A stretch of 64,000 bases of DNA from Natronosalvus caseinilyticus (GCF_017357105.1 NZ_CP071596.1:3906001-3970000), one strand, 5' to 3'; counted from the first letter of the stretch, positions 1-8,682 are shown. Notes: generated from the letters alone by a model not told the origin. Numbers and translations: made by a program.

Positions 1-587
1 GCCATCGCGTCCGCGTAGGCCGCGCCTGCGTCGCCGATTCGCCCGCCGACGACGGTCATGTCGCCGCCGTGGACGTTCACCATCGCCTTGGTCGTGAACC
101 CGGCTCGAGACGGGAGGAACACGTGCGAGTCGATGTCGGCGCGGCCGGCGTAGGCCGCAGCAGACTGACCGGCGTTTCCCGCAGACGCCAACGCGACGTC
201 GGTCGCGCCGTGCTGGTTCGCGGCCGTCATCGCGAGCGTCTGACCGCGGTCCTTGAACGTCCCCGTCGGGTTCCGACCCTCGTCTTTGATCAGGACGCGC
301 CCGACGCCGAGTTCGTCGGCGAGTTTCGCACAGTCGACCAGCGGCGTCGCGCCCTCGTCCATCGTCACCGCCGACTCGCGGGTGAAGGGAAGCAGTTCCT
401 CGTAGCGCCACATCGAGTCGAACGGGCGAGCCTCGAGGGTCTCCCGGTCGAGGTCGACCGCGTCGTAGTCGTAGGTCGGGTCGAGGATGCCGTCACAGTC
501 GGGACAGCGATGGGTGCCGGTTTCGGCGTCGAACGACGCTCCGCAGTCGATGCACTCGAGGCCGACGAACGCGTCCGTGGTGTCCAT
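1..587 (-). CDS. thrC: Threonine synthase, 5' part only (runs off the left edge)
   Basis: PLP-dependent enzyme making threonine from O-phosphohomoserine. Only the first 195 residues lie in the window. An N-terminal zinc ribbon is visible (Cys12, Cys15, Cys28, Cys31), followed by the PLP-lysine motif NPTGTFKDRG with Lys112 and the ASAGNAGQS loop near residue 134. The ATG at 585-587 is the first start ahead of the zinc ribbon. The zinc-ribbon form is common among haloarchaeal ThrC proteins. It diverges from the FAD oxidoreductase at 721, leaving a 133-base shared promoter region. No defect is visible in the part present. Confidence 0.9.
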   Translation of the reverse strand, partial: MDTTDAFVGLECIDCGASFDAETGTHRCPDCDGILDPTYDYDAVDLDRETLEARPFDSMWRYEELLPFTRESAVTMDEGATPLVDCAKLADELGVGRVLIKDEGRNPTGTFKDRGQTLAMTAANQHGATDVALASAGNAGQSAAAYAGRADIDSHVFLPSRAGFTTKAMVNVHGGDMTVVGGRIGDAGAAYADAM

Positions 588-720
588 ACCGAGCCTTGTG
601 ACGGCGAGACCAAATCCCTGTCCATCGCCCGGGACCGCCGGACGAAACGGTCGAATTCCGGGGTCGCCGTCGTCGATCGTAGGCACGACGGCTTAGTAGC
701 TCGCTACCGAACGAACCCGT

Positions 721-2025
721 ATGACACGAACGGCGTCGGTGGTCGTCGTCGGCGGCGGCCTCGCAGGACTCGTCACCGCACGCACGCTCGCGAGGGACGG
801 CTTCGACGTGACGCTGTACGAGCGACGCGGCGCCGTCGGCGGTCGCGTTCGAACGACCGAACGCGACGGCTACCGACTCGACCGCGGCTTCCAGGTGCTC
901 TTTACCGCCTACCCCGCCGTCCGCGCGGAACTCGACCTTCCCGCCCTGGACCTTCGCGAGTTCGCCCCCGGCGCGGTCATCGCTCGAGACGGTCGTCGGT
1001 CGACGCTCTCGGATCCGTTTCGCGACCCTGAAGGGGTACCCGAGACGCTGTGTAACTCCGACGTCACGCTCACGGACAAACTGGGGATCCTCCGACTCCG
1101 CCACCAGTTCGCCGGGCGAGATCCCGACCAGATCTTCGAGGGTCCCGACGCGACCATCGACCAGTACCTGCGGGATCAAGGATTTTCGGATCGGTTCATC
1201 GACAACTTCGCCGCCCCGTTCTACGGCGGGATTACCCTCGATCGAAGCCTCTCGACCTCGAAGCGAATCTTCGAGTACACCTTCCGGGCCCTCGCGGCGG
1301 GATCGATCGCCGTTCCCGCGAAGGGGATGGGACGGATCCCAGAGCAACTGGCCGCGAGCGCTGAATCCGAGGGGGTGGCGATCGAAACGGACACCACCGT
1401 GACGGCCGTCGACGCGACCGATGGCGGTGCCACCTGTACGCTCGAGCCAGCGGGTCGCAGACGCGAGGAAACCGTCGACGTCGACGCTGTGGTCGTCGCT
1501 ACCGACCCGCCGACGGCCCGAGAACTGACCGGCGTCGAGTCGATCCCCACGACCAGCAAGGGCTGTGTCACCCAGTACTACACGCTTCCTGGATGGACCG
1601 ACCTCGAGACCGGCAAACGATTGCTCCTCAACGCCGACGACGGTTCGGGGCCGAATCAGATCGTTCCCCACAGCGCGGTCGCACCCGCCTACGCGCCCAA
1701 CGGCTCGACGCTCCTAGGCGCGACCTACCTCGGTCAGCTCGAAGACGACGTCGACGACGAGGCGCTCGCCGGTCGAACCCGGCGGGCGCTCGAGTCGTGG
1801 TACCCCGATCGGCGATTCGACGACCTCGAGACGGTCCACACCGAACGCATCCCCTTCGCCCAGTTCGCCCAGCCACCTGGCATCCACGACGAGTTGCCGG
1901 GCCCGCGCGCTCCCAACGGGCGCTGCTATCTGGCGGGCGAGTACACCCGGTGGTCGTCGATTCAGGGGGCGCTCGAGAGCGGGCGGCGAGCGGCGCTCGC
2001 GGTTCGCGTCGATCTCGAGGGGTGA
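721..2025 (+). CDS. FAD-dependent amine oxidase / phytoene desaturase-like oxidoreductase
   Basis: A 434-residue flavoprotein. The N-terminus has a clear dinucleotide-binding Rossmann motif (VVVVGGGLAGLVTARTLA), an acidic residue closing the second strand (LYER) and the GGRV motif typical of the amine oxidase/phytoene desaturase superfamily. The C-terminal FAD motif is around CYLAGEYTRWSSIQGALESG. Substrate is unknown: carotenoid, porphyrin and amine substrates are all possible, and no carotenoid genes are nearby. A TATA-like GCTTAGTAG lies about 25-30 bases before the ATG, suggesting a leaderless transcript. It converges on the phosphoesterase gene with a 28-base gap. Confidence 0.85.
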   Translation: MTRTASVVVVGGGLAGLVTARTLARDGFDVTLYERRGAVGGRVRTTERDGYRLDRGFQVLFTAYPAVRAELDLPALDLREFAPGAVIARDGRRSTLSDPFRDPEGVPETLCNSDVTLTDKLGILRLRHQFAGRDPDQIFEGPDATIDQYLRDQGFSDRFIDNFAAPFYGGITLDRSLSTSKRIFEYTFRALAAGSIAVPAKGMGRIPEQLAASAESEGVAIETDTTVTAVDATDGGATCTLEPAGRRREETVDVDAVVVATDPPTARELTGVESIPTTSKGCVTQYYTLPGWTDLETGKRLLLNADDGSGPNQIVPHSAVAPAYAPNGSTLLGATYLGQLEDDVDDEALAGRTRRALESWYPDRRFDDLETVHTERIPFAQFAQPPGIHDELPGPRAPNGRCYLAGEYTRWSSIQGALESGRRAALAVRVDLEG

Positions 2026-2053
2026 AAGTCGCCGGGCGGGACGAAAGCGGCAA

Positions 2054-2836
2054 CTACAACAGATGCCGACACGCCTCGAGCGGCGGAAACCAGCGCGTTT
2101 CGTCGGCGGCCTCGTCGCGAATCACGGGATGGAACGGGTCGAGCGGGCAAATCACGGGCGACTGCAGGTCGGTTCCTCGGGCCCGGTTGATCGTCACGCC
2201 CGACGCGCTCCGGGTGAACGCCGGGAGCATCAAGACGTCGAGTCCGCGCCAGACGTCGCGCGCATAGAGAAAGCAAGGAAGCTTCCGTCCGCCGACCGAG
2301 AGCGCCGGGTGGTCGTGGCCAATGACGACTCGCTCGAGGCTCGAAGATTCGAGTGCCTGATGATCGTCGCTCTCGGGATTCGCGTCGAACGTCTCGAGGT
2401 CCGGCCGCTCGTGCCCGTGGCAGACCAGCGTCTCGCCGTCGGCCAGCACGTACGCGTCGGGAGCGTGTCCGTCGTAGACCGCCTCGAGCATCTTGTCGTG
2501 ATTTCCGGGGGTGACCACCAGTTCGCTACCGGCCTCGGCAACGACCCGCTCGAGGCGGGTGACGGTCCAGTCGGCCCCACGGGGTACGGTCGAAAACGAG
2601 TGCAGGAGGTCGCCAGCGACGACGACCGTTTCGGCGTCGACGCGACCGAGCAGGCGCTCGAGGCGGTCGATCACGTCGCCGCCGTCGTCGATCGGTGCCT
2701 CGACCCGAGAAGCCGCCGCCTTCCCGACGTGGAGGTCCGAGAGGACGAGCGCGTTGGCTCCCGGGACGAAGACGGCACGCTCGAGGAACTCGACGGGGGC
2801 GTCCACTCGAGCGGAGTCGGGAAAAGTGCCGGCCAT
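2054..2836 (-). CDS. Calcineurin-like metallophosphoesterase
   Basis: A 260-residue metallophosphoesterase of the archaeal ICC-like type. The metal-binding signature is complete and in order: DLHVGK near residue 34, GDLLHSF near 75, GNHDK near 111, and a late GHDHP near 175. Such enzymes hydrolyse phosphodiesters or phosphomonoesters; the substrate cannot be read from sequence. It lies 4 bases downstream of the archaeosortase gene on the same strand, so the two are probably co-transcribed. In many haloarchaea a related phosphoesterase sits beside the helicase gene lhr, which is not present here. Confidence 0.85.
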   Translation of the reverse strand: MAGTFPDSARVDAPVEFLERAVFVPGANALVLSDLHVGKAAASRVEAPIDDGGDVIDRLERLLGRVDAETVVVAGDLLHSFSTVPRGADWTVTRLERVVAEAGSELVVTPGNHDKMLEAVYDGHAPDAYVLADGETLVCHGHERPDLETFDANPESDDHQALESSSLERVVIGHDHPALSVGGRKLPCFLYARDVWRGLDVLMLPAFTRSASGVTINRARGTDLQSPVICPLDPFHPVIRDEAADETRWFPPLEACRHLL

Positions 2837-2840
2837 CGCC

Positions 2841-3818
2841 TCAATCGTCGCTCGGGGGCGTGAGTTGCTCGCCCGCGGGGTCGGGCTTGCCGAGGGCGTC
2901 GGCGAGGTCGTACTCGGTCCCGGTGAGGACGAACAGCGCCTCCTCGAGCGGTTCCACGACCTCCGGGAGGATGCGGATCACGAGGTAGGTGATCCCGACG
3001 AGGGCGACGATCGACAGCGACTGGGCGACGAAGTTGTGGGCGACGAGGAACGACGTCCGGTCGGCAGGCGACCCCATGTACGTCGTCGTAATGTAGATCA
3101 GCGGGTCGTACTGGAACCAGCCGAACGGCGAGGCGAGACCGATGAAGACGTTTCGGATCAGGTTCAGGAACCAGATGACGCCGATGGCGAGCGCGAACGC
3201 GGTGGCCTTTCGCCGGAGCGGCGCCTTCACGGCGGCGATCAATCCGCCGAAGATCGCCATACTCCCGATGCCGGTACACGCGAGCACGATGTAGGTCGTT
3301 CGCCCCGTCACCGTCTCGTCGGGGTCGAAGTCGAAGCGACTCTCGTAGCCGTTCGCACCCTCGTTGAGGCCCGGGCTGTGGCCGAGCAGTTCCATCCCGT
3401 AGTGGGTCTGAGCGGCCGTCGTCTCGATGAGCCAGGTCCGGGCGAACGGAATCGTCTCGACCGGGAGGTAGATGATTCCCATGAAGGCGACCGCCTTCGT
3501 GAGCACGAACAGGGACGTTCGGCCCCGGTACAGGAGATACCCCGTGTACGCACACAGCGGGAGGGCAGCGAGGCTCAACATGGTCTGAATCGGGCTCTGG
3601 GCCTCGCCGTAGTAGTAGGGAACCATCGTCAGCCAGAAGACGCCGAAGACGACCCAGGCACCGGCAGCCAGGTAGCGGGCGGCGTCCTCGTGGGCCTGCC
3701 ACTGGAGGGCAAGTGCGAGAACGAAGGCGCCGATCGCGACCCACGCCAGCGCGTCGGTGGCGCCGAACGACCCTACGGCCGCTGGCAGGGCCGTTACGGG
3801 CGGGGAGGACATTGTCAC
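2841..3818 (-). CDS. artA: Archaeosortase A
   Basis: A 325-residue polytopic membrane protein with about seven to eight hydrophobic segments. The exosortase/archaeosortase active-site signature is visible: Cys181 in LACTGIGS, Arg222 in NLIRNVFIGL, and a third basic position that could be Arg254 or His261 (AHNFVAQS). ArtA cuts PGF-CTERM proteins such as the S-layer glycoprotein and attaches a lipid anchor at the C-terminus. No PGF-CTERM substrate is encoded in this window. Translation may start at the third residue, since the protein begins Met-Thr-Met. It is the first gene of a probable operon with the phosphoesterase and diverges from the regulator at 3959. Confidence 0.9.
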   Translation of the reverse strand: MTMSSPPVTALPAAVGSFGATDALAWVAIGAFVLALALQWQAHEDAARYLAAGAWVVFGVFWLTMVPYYYGEAQSPIQTMLSLAALPLCAYTGYLLYRGRTSLFVLTKAVAFMGIIYLPVETIPFARTWLIETTAAQTHYGMELLGHSPGLNEGANGYESRFDFDPDETVTGRTTYIVLACTGIGSMAIFGGLIAAVKAPLRRKATAFALAIGVIWFLNLIRNVFIGLASPFGWFQYDPLIYITTTYMGSPADRTSFLVAHNFVAQSLSIVALVGITYLVIRILPEVVEPLEEALFVLTGTEYDLADALGKPDPAGEQLTPPSDD

Positions 3819-3958
3819 GCGAATTGACGGACTCGAGCGCTATCAACCTGACGCTGTGTGCCGCTCGGACACAACCGAGGTACTGACTTGCAGGTCAGTC
3901 AGTCGAAACGGCTCGAGAGACCGCGCCATTTTTTGCCATGTCGTGAGAATGCGGACAC

Positions 3959-4738
3959 ATGGTCGACGTCCTCGACAACAAACGCGCCGCGACGCGGTTT
4001 CGAATCCTCGTCGAGATCGCCGAACGGCAACCGGCCGTCAGCCAGGGCGAGATCGCCGCGGAGGTCGGCGTCACCAGCCAGGCCGTCAGCGAGTACATCC
4101 GCGACCTCGTCGAGGACGGCTTCGTCGAGAAGGAGGGACGCTCTCGCTACCGCGTCACGAACGAGGGCGTCGACTGGGTCTTCCAGGCCGCCGGCGACGT
4201 CCGCCGATTCGCCGACCACGTCACCGAGGACGTCCTCGGCGCCATGGGCGAGGACGCCGCCATCGCGAGTGCCGACCTCGAGGCTGGCGACCCCGTCTCG
4301 CTCACCGTCGAGGACGGCCTCCTCCACGCAGCCCCCGGCGAGGCCGGCCCCGCAACCGGCGTCGCCACTACTGACGCCGCTGCCGGATCGGACGTCGGCG
4401 TCACGAGTTTCGAGGGCGTCATCGACCTCGAGCCCGGTTCCGTGACGGTCTGGCAAGTCCCGCCGGTCCGCGCGGGCGGCAGCCAGTCGGCCAACTTCGA
4501 GGCCATCGCGGACGGTTGTGCCGACGCTGAGCTGGTACTGGCGACGGGCGTCGAAGCCATCGTGGCCCTCCGCGAGGCCGACGTCGAACCGGCGACCACG
4601 TTCGCCGTCGGGGCCGTCGCCGCCGACGCCGCCGAACGCGGCCTCGAGGTCGCCGTCGTCGCCACTACCGACGCCGTCGGGCGAGTCACCGACGTGCTCA
4701 GAGACGGCGACGTGGCCTACGAAGTGCTCGAGGGGTAG
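3959..4738 (+). CDS. MarR-like winged-helix regulator with C-terminal ligand-type domain
   Basis: A 259-residue protein. Residues 1-70 form a winged helix-turn-helix (SQGEIAAEVGVTSQAVSEYI is the recognition region, followed by the wing around KEGRSRYRVTNEG). The rest is Ala/Val/Asp-rich alternating beta-alpha sequence that I cannot assign; it could be a sensor domain. This architecture recurs in Halobacteria as a MarR-annotated regulator. It diverges from artA over 140 bases, so it may act on that promoter, but nothing in the sequence proves this. A T-run (TTTTTT) lies 30 bases before the ATG. Confidence 0.75.
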   Translation: MVDVLDNKRAATRFRILVEIAERQPAVSQGEIAAEVGVTSQAVSEYIRDLVEDGFVEKEGRSRYRVTNEGVDWVFQAAGDVRRFADHVTEDVLGAMGEDAAIASADLEAGDPVSLTVEDGLLHAAPGEAGPATGVATTDAAAGSDVGVTSFEGVIDLEPGSVTVWQVPPVRAGGSQSANFEAIADGCADAELVLATGVEAIVALREADVEPATTFAVGAVAADAAERGLEVAVVATTDAVGRVTDVLRDGDVAYEVLEG

Positions 4739-4773
4739 CGAGTAATGAGGTTCGTCGGTACCGGAACCAGACG

Positions 4774-5397
4774 CTAATCGGCGTGTTCTCGCACCGTCGC
4801 GTACGCCTCCTGTACCCGCTGGAACGACTCCTCGTCACCGCCGTGGTCGGGGTGGACCGCCTTGACTCGCTCGCGGTAGGCCTCGCGGATCGCCTCCGCG
4901 TCCGCCGTCGTCGAGACGCCGAGGGCCTCGTAGGCCCGCTTCAGGCGGTCCTCGACGGTCATCGTCCCGTACTCGCGCTCGTGCTCTCGCTCGAGCGGCG
5001 GCACCTCGAACGGAAGTCGATCGGACAGGTGGACGCCCGGCATCTCGTGTTCGGCCAGGATGAGGTACGTGGCGGTGCGTGCCTGGAGTCGAACGAACGC
5101 CTCCGCGTCGAAGGTGACGGCGACGTCTCGCTCGGGCAAATAGAACGCCACTGTCTCCCCTGCGTCCTCGAGTTCCCACTCCTCGAGGTAGCGTTCGTCG
5201 ATCGCCTGCAGATACGTCCGAATCTCGCCGCGGCGTCGTCGCTCGCTCGAGTACGTGTTCTCGCCGGTGACGACCCGACTCGGGAACAGCCGCTCGCCGA
5301 CAACGAAGAGCGTCGCGGCGATCCCGGTGAAAATCCCGCCGAGGACGAGCCCCCACAGAATCGCCGGTGGGATCGCCTCGAGGACGCTCGTTGGCAC
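4774..5397 (-). CDS. Membrane-anchored J-domain (DnaJ-like) protein
   Basis: A 207-residue protein with one N-terminal hydrophobic segment (about residues 9-32), a middle alpha/beta part, and a C-terminal J domain starting near residue 150. The HPD tripeptide that stimulates Hsp70 is present (KAVHPDHGG). Having the J domain at the C-terminus with a membrane anchor is a minority type III arrangement; it probably recruits DnaK to the inner face of the membrane, assuming the J domain faces the cytoplasm. It stands alone between the regulator, which converges on it, and the PAC2 operon. Confidence 0.8.
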   Translation of the reverse strand: MPTSVLEAIPPAILWGLVLGGIFTGIAATLFVVGERLFPSRVVTGENTYSSERRRRGEIRTYLQAIDERYLEEWELEDAGETVAFYLPERDVAVTFDAEAFVRLQARTATYLILAEHEMPGVHLSDRLPFEVPPLEREHEREYGTMTVEDRLKRAYEALGVSTTADAEAIREAYRERVKAVHPDHGGDEESFQRVQEAYATVREHAD

Positions 5398-5502
5398 GGA
5401 CCATCGTAGTCGCCGGAGCGTAAAGAACGGTTCGCTCGCGAACGTCGTGGACGGACACGGACGACGTTACAGGGGAGAAGAGGGAGACGAAACGGGCCGA
5501 CG

Positions 5503-6273
5503 TCAGCCGAAGTACCGCAAGTCGTCGTCGTTCGGGACGTCCATCGCCTGCTGTTGCTGTTCCATCTCCTGAATCTTGCCGATGACCTCCTCCATCTCGT
5601 CGGCGCGCTCGTCCAGGGGGTCGTAGTCGACGTCAAATCCGAGTCGCGTCTCGAGCACCTCGAGGACGGCACGGGCGCTCTTGGGATCGACGAGGTAGCC
5701 GCTGGTCTCGCCCATGAGACAGATCGCCTCGAATCCGCGGCGTTCCCCGAGACCGAGTAACAGCCCGGAGACGCCGACGATGCCGCCAGCCGGTTCGTCC
5801 TCACGGAACTCGACGCCGACGTTCTCGAGCGGTTCGATCAGCGACTCGTCGGTGACGGCGCCGAGGACGGCGTACTCGTCGATGAGTTCGCCCGTCGGCA
5901 CGCCACCGAGGGCGTACAGCTCCGTCGCGTCGAACTCCTCGGCGACGTCGAGAAACGCGTCCGTGAGAACGTAGTGGCCCGCGTTGGTCTGGGCTTGGTG
6001 ATCGCCCGTCAGGACGAGCACGTCTCGGCCCTCCTCGGGCGTCACCGCGTGGACCTCCGCGCAGGTCAGACTGGTGACGCCGTCTTCGACCGTCACCTGC
6101 GGCGGGAACTCGTGGGAGTAGATCCGTCGAACCAGGGTGCTCTCGGCCTCGAGTTCCTCGAGCAGGTGGTCGGCGACGAGTTTCCCGACGTGGCCGACGC
6201 CGGGAAGTCCCTCGATCAACACCGGTTCGTCGAGTGATGCCTCGGCGACCGCCTCGATATCGAGTTCGTCCAT
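5503..6273 (-). CDS. Proteasome assembly chaperone (PAC2) family protein
   Basis: A 256-residue PAC2-fold protein: LIEGLPGVGHVGKLVADHL near the N-terminus, HEFPPQVTVEDG, and the ALGGVPTGE loop are family hallmarks. The last 30 residues are a Gln/Glu/Met-rich helix ending in DDDLRYFG. The C-terminal tail resembles the HbYX-type tail of archaeal PbaB-like proteins (Tyr third from the end region), but here it reads RYFG, so docking to the proteasome is only a suggestion. It follows nop10 by 6 bases and is the last gene of the ribosomal/aIF2 operon. Confidence 0.85.
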   Translation of the reverse strand: MDELDIEAVAEASLDEPVLIEGLPGVGHVGKLVADHLLEELEAESTLVRRIYSHEFPPQVTVEDGVTSLTCAEVHAVTPEEGRDVLVLTGDHQAQTNAGHYVLTDAFLDVAEEFDATELYALGGVPTGELIDEYAVLGAVTDESLIEPLENVGVEFREDEPAGGIVGVSGLLLGLGERRGFEAICLMGETSGYLVDPKSARAVLEVLETRLGFDVDYDPLDERADEMEEVIGKIQEMEQQQQAMDVPNDDDLRYFG

Positions 6274-6279
6274 ACCGTA

Positions 6280-6459
6280 TCAGCGGACGCGACGTTTAAG
6301 AGCACGTCGGTACTCGCCGTGTCGGTCCTCGGGATCGAATGGCGCGGGCGCGCTGTTGACCGCGTCGGCACCGCACTCGGGGCACTCGTCGGAGAGGGTG
6401 TAAACTGGCCGGTCGTGAACCTCCTCCCACGCCGAGCAGATGTGGATGTCGGATTTCAT
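6280..6459 (-). CDS. nop10: H/ACA RNP component Nop10
   Basis: A 59-residue protein, part of the H/ACA ribonucleoprotein that guides pseudouridylation of RNA with Cbf5, Gar1 and L7Ae. Recognised from VYTLSDECPECG, the NSAPAPFDPED linker and the basic YRRALKRRVR tail. It sits between the aIF2-alpha gene and the PAC2 gene, the usual archaeal order. Only three cysteines are present (Cys8, Cys26, Cys29): the position that would complete the first CxxC is Trp11, so the zinc site is incomplete or uses another ligand. Confidence 0.92.
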   Translation of the reverse strand: MKSDIHICSAWEEVHDRPVYTLSDECPECGADAVNSAPAPFDPEDRHGEYRRALKRRVR

Positions 6460-6482
6460 CGTCGAAAACGGGAACAGCTAGG

Positions 6483-7283
6483 CTACTCGTCGTCAGTCCG
6501 CCGCTGGCGGTGGTACTCGCCGTCTCCGCCCTCGGCTTCGATCGCGCCGATTGCCCGCTCGGCACTGGCCTCGAGGACGCTCTCGGCGGTCTTGTAGTTC
6601 GGCGCGCGAACCTTGATCCGGTACTCGGGCGCTCCGACGTAGGTCACGTCGAGTTCGACGCCCTCGGGAATCTCGCCGTTCCCCTCGGCGGCCTCGAGCG
6701 CGGACCGAATCCCGTCGACGCCGCTCGGGGAGGGGTTCTCGAGGTCGACGTAGCCGGTGACGTTGACGTACGGTACCGAGACGTTCTCGCGGGCCGTCTC
6801 CACGATGGCATCGCGCTCGTCGTCGTCGAGGTCGGTGTCCTCGAGGGCCTCGTCGCCGTGGATAGCCGCCTGTTTGAACCCATCGTAGAGCGTGCCGTAG
6901 GCGCCCAGGAGTTCGTTGGCGATGGCGATATACTCCTCGTCGGCGATGTCCTCGCCGAAGGCGATCTCCATCCAGTTGTCGGCCTTCTGCTCGTTCTTCC
7001 ACTCCTGGATCTTATCGGAGCGCTGGTGGTCGTTGACGTCCTTGAGCGAGAGGTCGATCTGCTCGTGGGACTCGTCGACGTCGAGGACCTTGCAGACGGC
7101 GATCTGGCCCTCGCGAACGTGATCGCGGACGTTCTTGATCCAGCCGCTAGCGACCTCCGAGATGTGGATCAGGCCGCGCTTGTCCTGGTACTCCTCGAGG
7201 TCGACGAAGACGCCGAAGTCCTCGATCTCGTCGATCTTGCCGACGACGAGTTCGCCCGGTTCGGGCCAGCCGCTGTACTTCAT
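6483..7283 (-). CDS. eif2a: Translation initiation factor aIF2, alpha subunit
   Basis: A 266-residue subunit of the heterotrimeric factor that delivers initiator tRNA to the small ribosomal subunit. Residues 8-85 are an S1 OB-fold ([20 protein letters not shown], then [13 protein letters not shown]), followed by the helical domain and the C-terminal alpha/beta domain that contacts aIF2-gamma. The position equivalent to the eukaryotic regulatory serine lies in the GLIHISEV loop. The start overlaps the rps27e stop by 4 bases (ATGA), so translation is coupled. Length is normal for the family. Confidence 0.95.
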   Translation of the reverse strand: MKYSGWPEPGELVVGKIDEIEDFGVFVDLEEYQDKRGLIHISEVASGWIKNVRDHVREGQIAVCKVLDVDESHEQIDLSLKDVNDHQRSDKIQEWKNEQKADNWMEIAFGEDIADEEYIAIANELLGAYGTLYDGFKQAAIHGDEALEDTDLDDDERDAIVETARENVSVPYVNVTGYVDLENPSPSGVDGIRSALEAAEGNGEIPEGVELDVTYVGAPEYRIKVRAPNYKTAESVLEASAERAIGAIEAEGGDGEYHRQRRTDDE

Positions 7284-7453
7284 CGTGACTCGACGGTCTC
7301 GAGGACTTCGTGATCGATCTCGGCCTTCCCGCCAGTGGGAGTGGCGAGCGTGGTCCCACAGACGGCGCAGGCGACCTCCGAGGACGCCTTGCCGAAGACG
7401 ATCTGTTCGTTCTCACAGTCACTGCAACGGACGCGGTAGTAGCTTCCTGCCAT
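7280..7453 (-). CDS. rps27e: 30S ribosomal protein S27e
   Basis: A 57-residue zinc-ribbon ribosomal protein. The four cysteines are in CSDC and CAVC about 17 residues apart, with the conserved [11 protein letters not shown] between. The start [10 protein letters not shown] is chosen because it matches the compact family length; an upstream extension in the same frame overlaps rpl44e and is not plausible. Its stop overlaps the aIF2-alpha start by 4 bases. Confidence 0.95.
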   Translation of the reverse strand: MAGSYYRVRCSDCENEQIVFGKASSEVACAVCGTTLATPTGGKAEIDHEVLETVESR

Positions 7454-7458
7454 CGAAA

Positions 7459-7743
7459 TCACTCCTGGAACTCGAGTCGGCCGGCGCGCCATCCCTCGCG
7501 GAGGTGGGCCTTGCCGCACTCGCTGCATCGGTACTTGAGGTCGGTTTTCTTCGTCGGCTTGTTCCCACTTGGCACCTTCGAGAACTTCCCGGAGTTCCCG
7601 ATCGTCGAGATTTTCCGGGCACGCTGTCGGTCGGCAATCTGCTTCATGCCGGTCTGGCGACCGGTTCGAACCTTCTCGACCTCGTGCTGATGGTGGGCCT
7701 GGCAGTGCGGGCAGTACGTATTGAAACGGCGTGGCATCTGCAT
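7459..7743 (-). CDS. rpl44e: 50S ribosomal protein L44e
   Basis: A 94-residue zinc-binding protein located near the ribosomal E site. CPHC near residue 11 and CSEC near 73 form the zinc site; GRQTG and the basic middle part are typical. The haloarchaeal start [14 protein letters not shown] is present. It is the first gene of the operon rpl44e-rps27e-aIF2alpha-nop10-PAC2. The 174-base gap to the divergent gene at 7918 contains the shared promoters. Confidence 0.95.
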   Translation of the reverse strand: MQMPRRFNTYCPHCQAHHQHEVEKVRTGRQTGMKQIADRQRARKISTIGNSGKFSKVPSGNKPTKKTDLKYRCSECGKAHLREGWRAGRLEFQE

Positions 7744-7917
7744 GTTAACTCACTTGGAGTGGGCTAAGAGAGCCCCGTTTAAAACCCGTTTGGTTCGCCG
7801 TCGACTTCGCACTCGTCTCGTGGCGAACCGACGCCGGCCGAGACGTCGCCGGTCGGCGAGATAAGAGACAGGGGGTGCTTCGAAGCGCTTAATTCCCCAT
7901 CGTGCGAACCGCCGAGC

Positions 7918-8184
7918 ATGAAGCGGCTCATCATCCACGGGGACCCCGGCATTCGAAAGGGCGCCGTCGTCGAGCACGACGGGGAGGAACTGGTGTGCTT
8001 CGGCATCAGTCGCAACGGCGAGTGGCACGGGCCCGACCGGGTCCAGCTCTGGTGTACAGTCGGCGAGGAAAGCGAGTACGAGGACTTCCAGCGCCGCAAC
8101 TTCACGCCCCACTGGCTCGAGGTCGTTCGCGCGGACGCGAGCGAGATTACGGTTCTCGAGCCGAAGGGCGACCTGTTCGTCTGA
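7918..8184 (+). CDS. Small conserved haloarchaeal protein (HAH_0734 family)
   Basis: An 88-residue acidic soluble protein starting MKRLIIHGDPGIRKGA. The sequence matches the haloarchaeal family usually called HAH_0734, of unknown function. No membrane segment, cysteine pair or enzyme motif is visible. It diverges from the rpl44e operon, a position that may be conserved; co-regulation with translation genes is possible but unproven. Confidence 0.75.
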   Translation: MKRLIIHGDPGIRKGAVVEHDGEELVCFGISRNGEWHGPDRVQLWCTVGEESEYEDFQRRNFTPHWLEVVRADASEITVLEPKGDLFV

Positions 8185-8505
8185 TCTCGACTCGAGTGAC
8201 AGCGACAGCGACAGAGATGCACCCCCCCCCCCCCTGCGTCACCGCTTCGATCGCCGTGGCCGTAGATATGCGTCACCAGTTTCGCTATCGATCTGATAAG
8301 TACTCTTTCGCCCGGCGTAATGGTGCAAGGTTGTTCTAATCATCAGCCTGTTACCGTCGAACCTGCGTCCATTCGCGCTCGCGAAGAATCTATATAACTC
8401 TCGAAGAGATTCGGCAGCGCCCCCAGGACTCGAGTCGAGCGATAGAAACCCACACACGGCACCCGAATCACAACCCTTAACTACCGTACCGGGTTATCAT
8501 GAGCC
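8185..8505. other. Gene-free stretch with poly-C tract and isolated TATA-like box
   Basis: 321 bases between the HAH_0734-family gene and the tRNA. It contains a small CAGCGA repeat at about 8200-8213, a run of 13 C at 8222-8234, and a near-symmetrical TATA-like CTATATAAC at about 8390-8398 with no recognisable gene at the expected distance on either strand. The tRNA promoter is probably CCTTAAC near 8475. The one open frame here (complement of 8239-8457) has no features of a real protein. Confidence 0.6.
8222..8234. repeat. Homopolymer of 13 C
   Basis: An uninterrupted C run in non-coding DNA just after the HAH_0734-family gene. It is the longest mononucleotide run I noticed. It could be a slippage-prone variable tract or a base-calling artefact. 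Confidence 0.9.
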
Positions 8506-8580
8506 AGCGGGATGGGATAGCCAGGAGATTCCGGCGGGCTCATAACCCGCAGATCGGTAGTTCAAATCTACCTCCCGCTA
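8506..8580 (+). tRNA. Initiator tRNA-Met (CAT)
   Basis: 75 bases, no intron, CCA not encoded. Acceptor stem AGCGGGA/TCCCGCT, T stem GGTAG/CTACC with loop TTCAAAT, anticodon stem GCGGG/CCCGC with loop CTCATAA. Two hallmarks mark it as initiator rather than elongator: an A1-T72 end pair and three consecutive G-C pairs (GGG/CCC) at the bottom of the anticodon stem. Discriminator base is A. Confidence 0.96.
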
Positions 8581-8623
8581 TGTTTTGTCGCGAGCAAATT
8601 CGCGAGCGACGGAGATAACGTGA

Positions 8624-8634
8624 GTAGATTTGAA
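8624..8634 (-). repeat. Inverted copy of the tRNA T-arm segment
   Basis: GTAGATTTGAA is the exact reverse complement of TTCAAATCTAC in the tRNA (8561-8571) and in the displaced copy (8663-8673). With the latter it could form an 11-bp stem with a 28-base loop. Confidence 0.7.
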
Positions 8635-8658
8635 GCAGGGAGCGGCTTTACCGTGACC

Positions 8659-8682
8659 GTGGTTCAAATCTACCTCCCCTAA
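8659..8682 (+). repeat. Displaced copy of the initiator tRNA 3' end (possible att remnant)
   Basis: Seventeen bases (8662-8678) are identical to tRNA positions 8560-8576, and the match continues imperfectly to the tRNA end. The spacing is 102 bases. Downstream flanks of both copies also resemble each other (CGCGA....ATTCG.GA.CGAC), so this may be a decayed tandem duplication. tRNA 3' ends are standard integration sites for archaeal mobile elements, but no integrase is present here. Confidence 0.6.

Noticed and set aside
2841-3818. PGF-CTERM substrate of the archaeosortase nearby
   Set aside because: No protein in the window ends with a PGF motif, hydrophobic helix and basic tail.
8239-8457. 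Minus-strand open frame of 72 codons
   Set aside because: No motif, basic composition, no promoter at the right distance.
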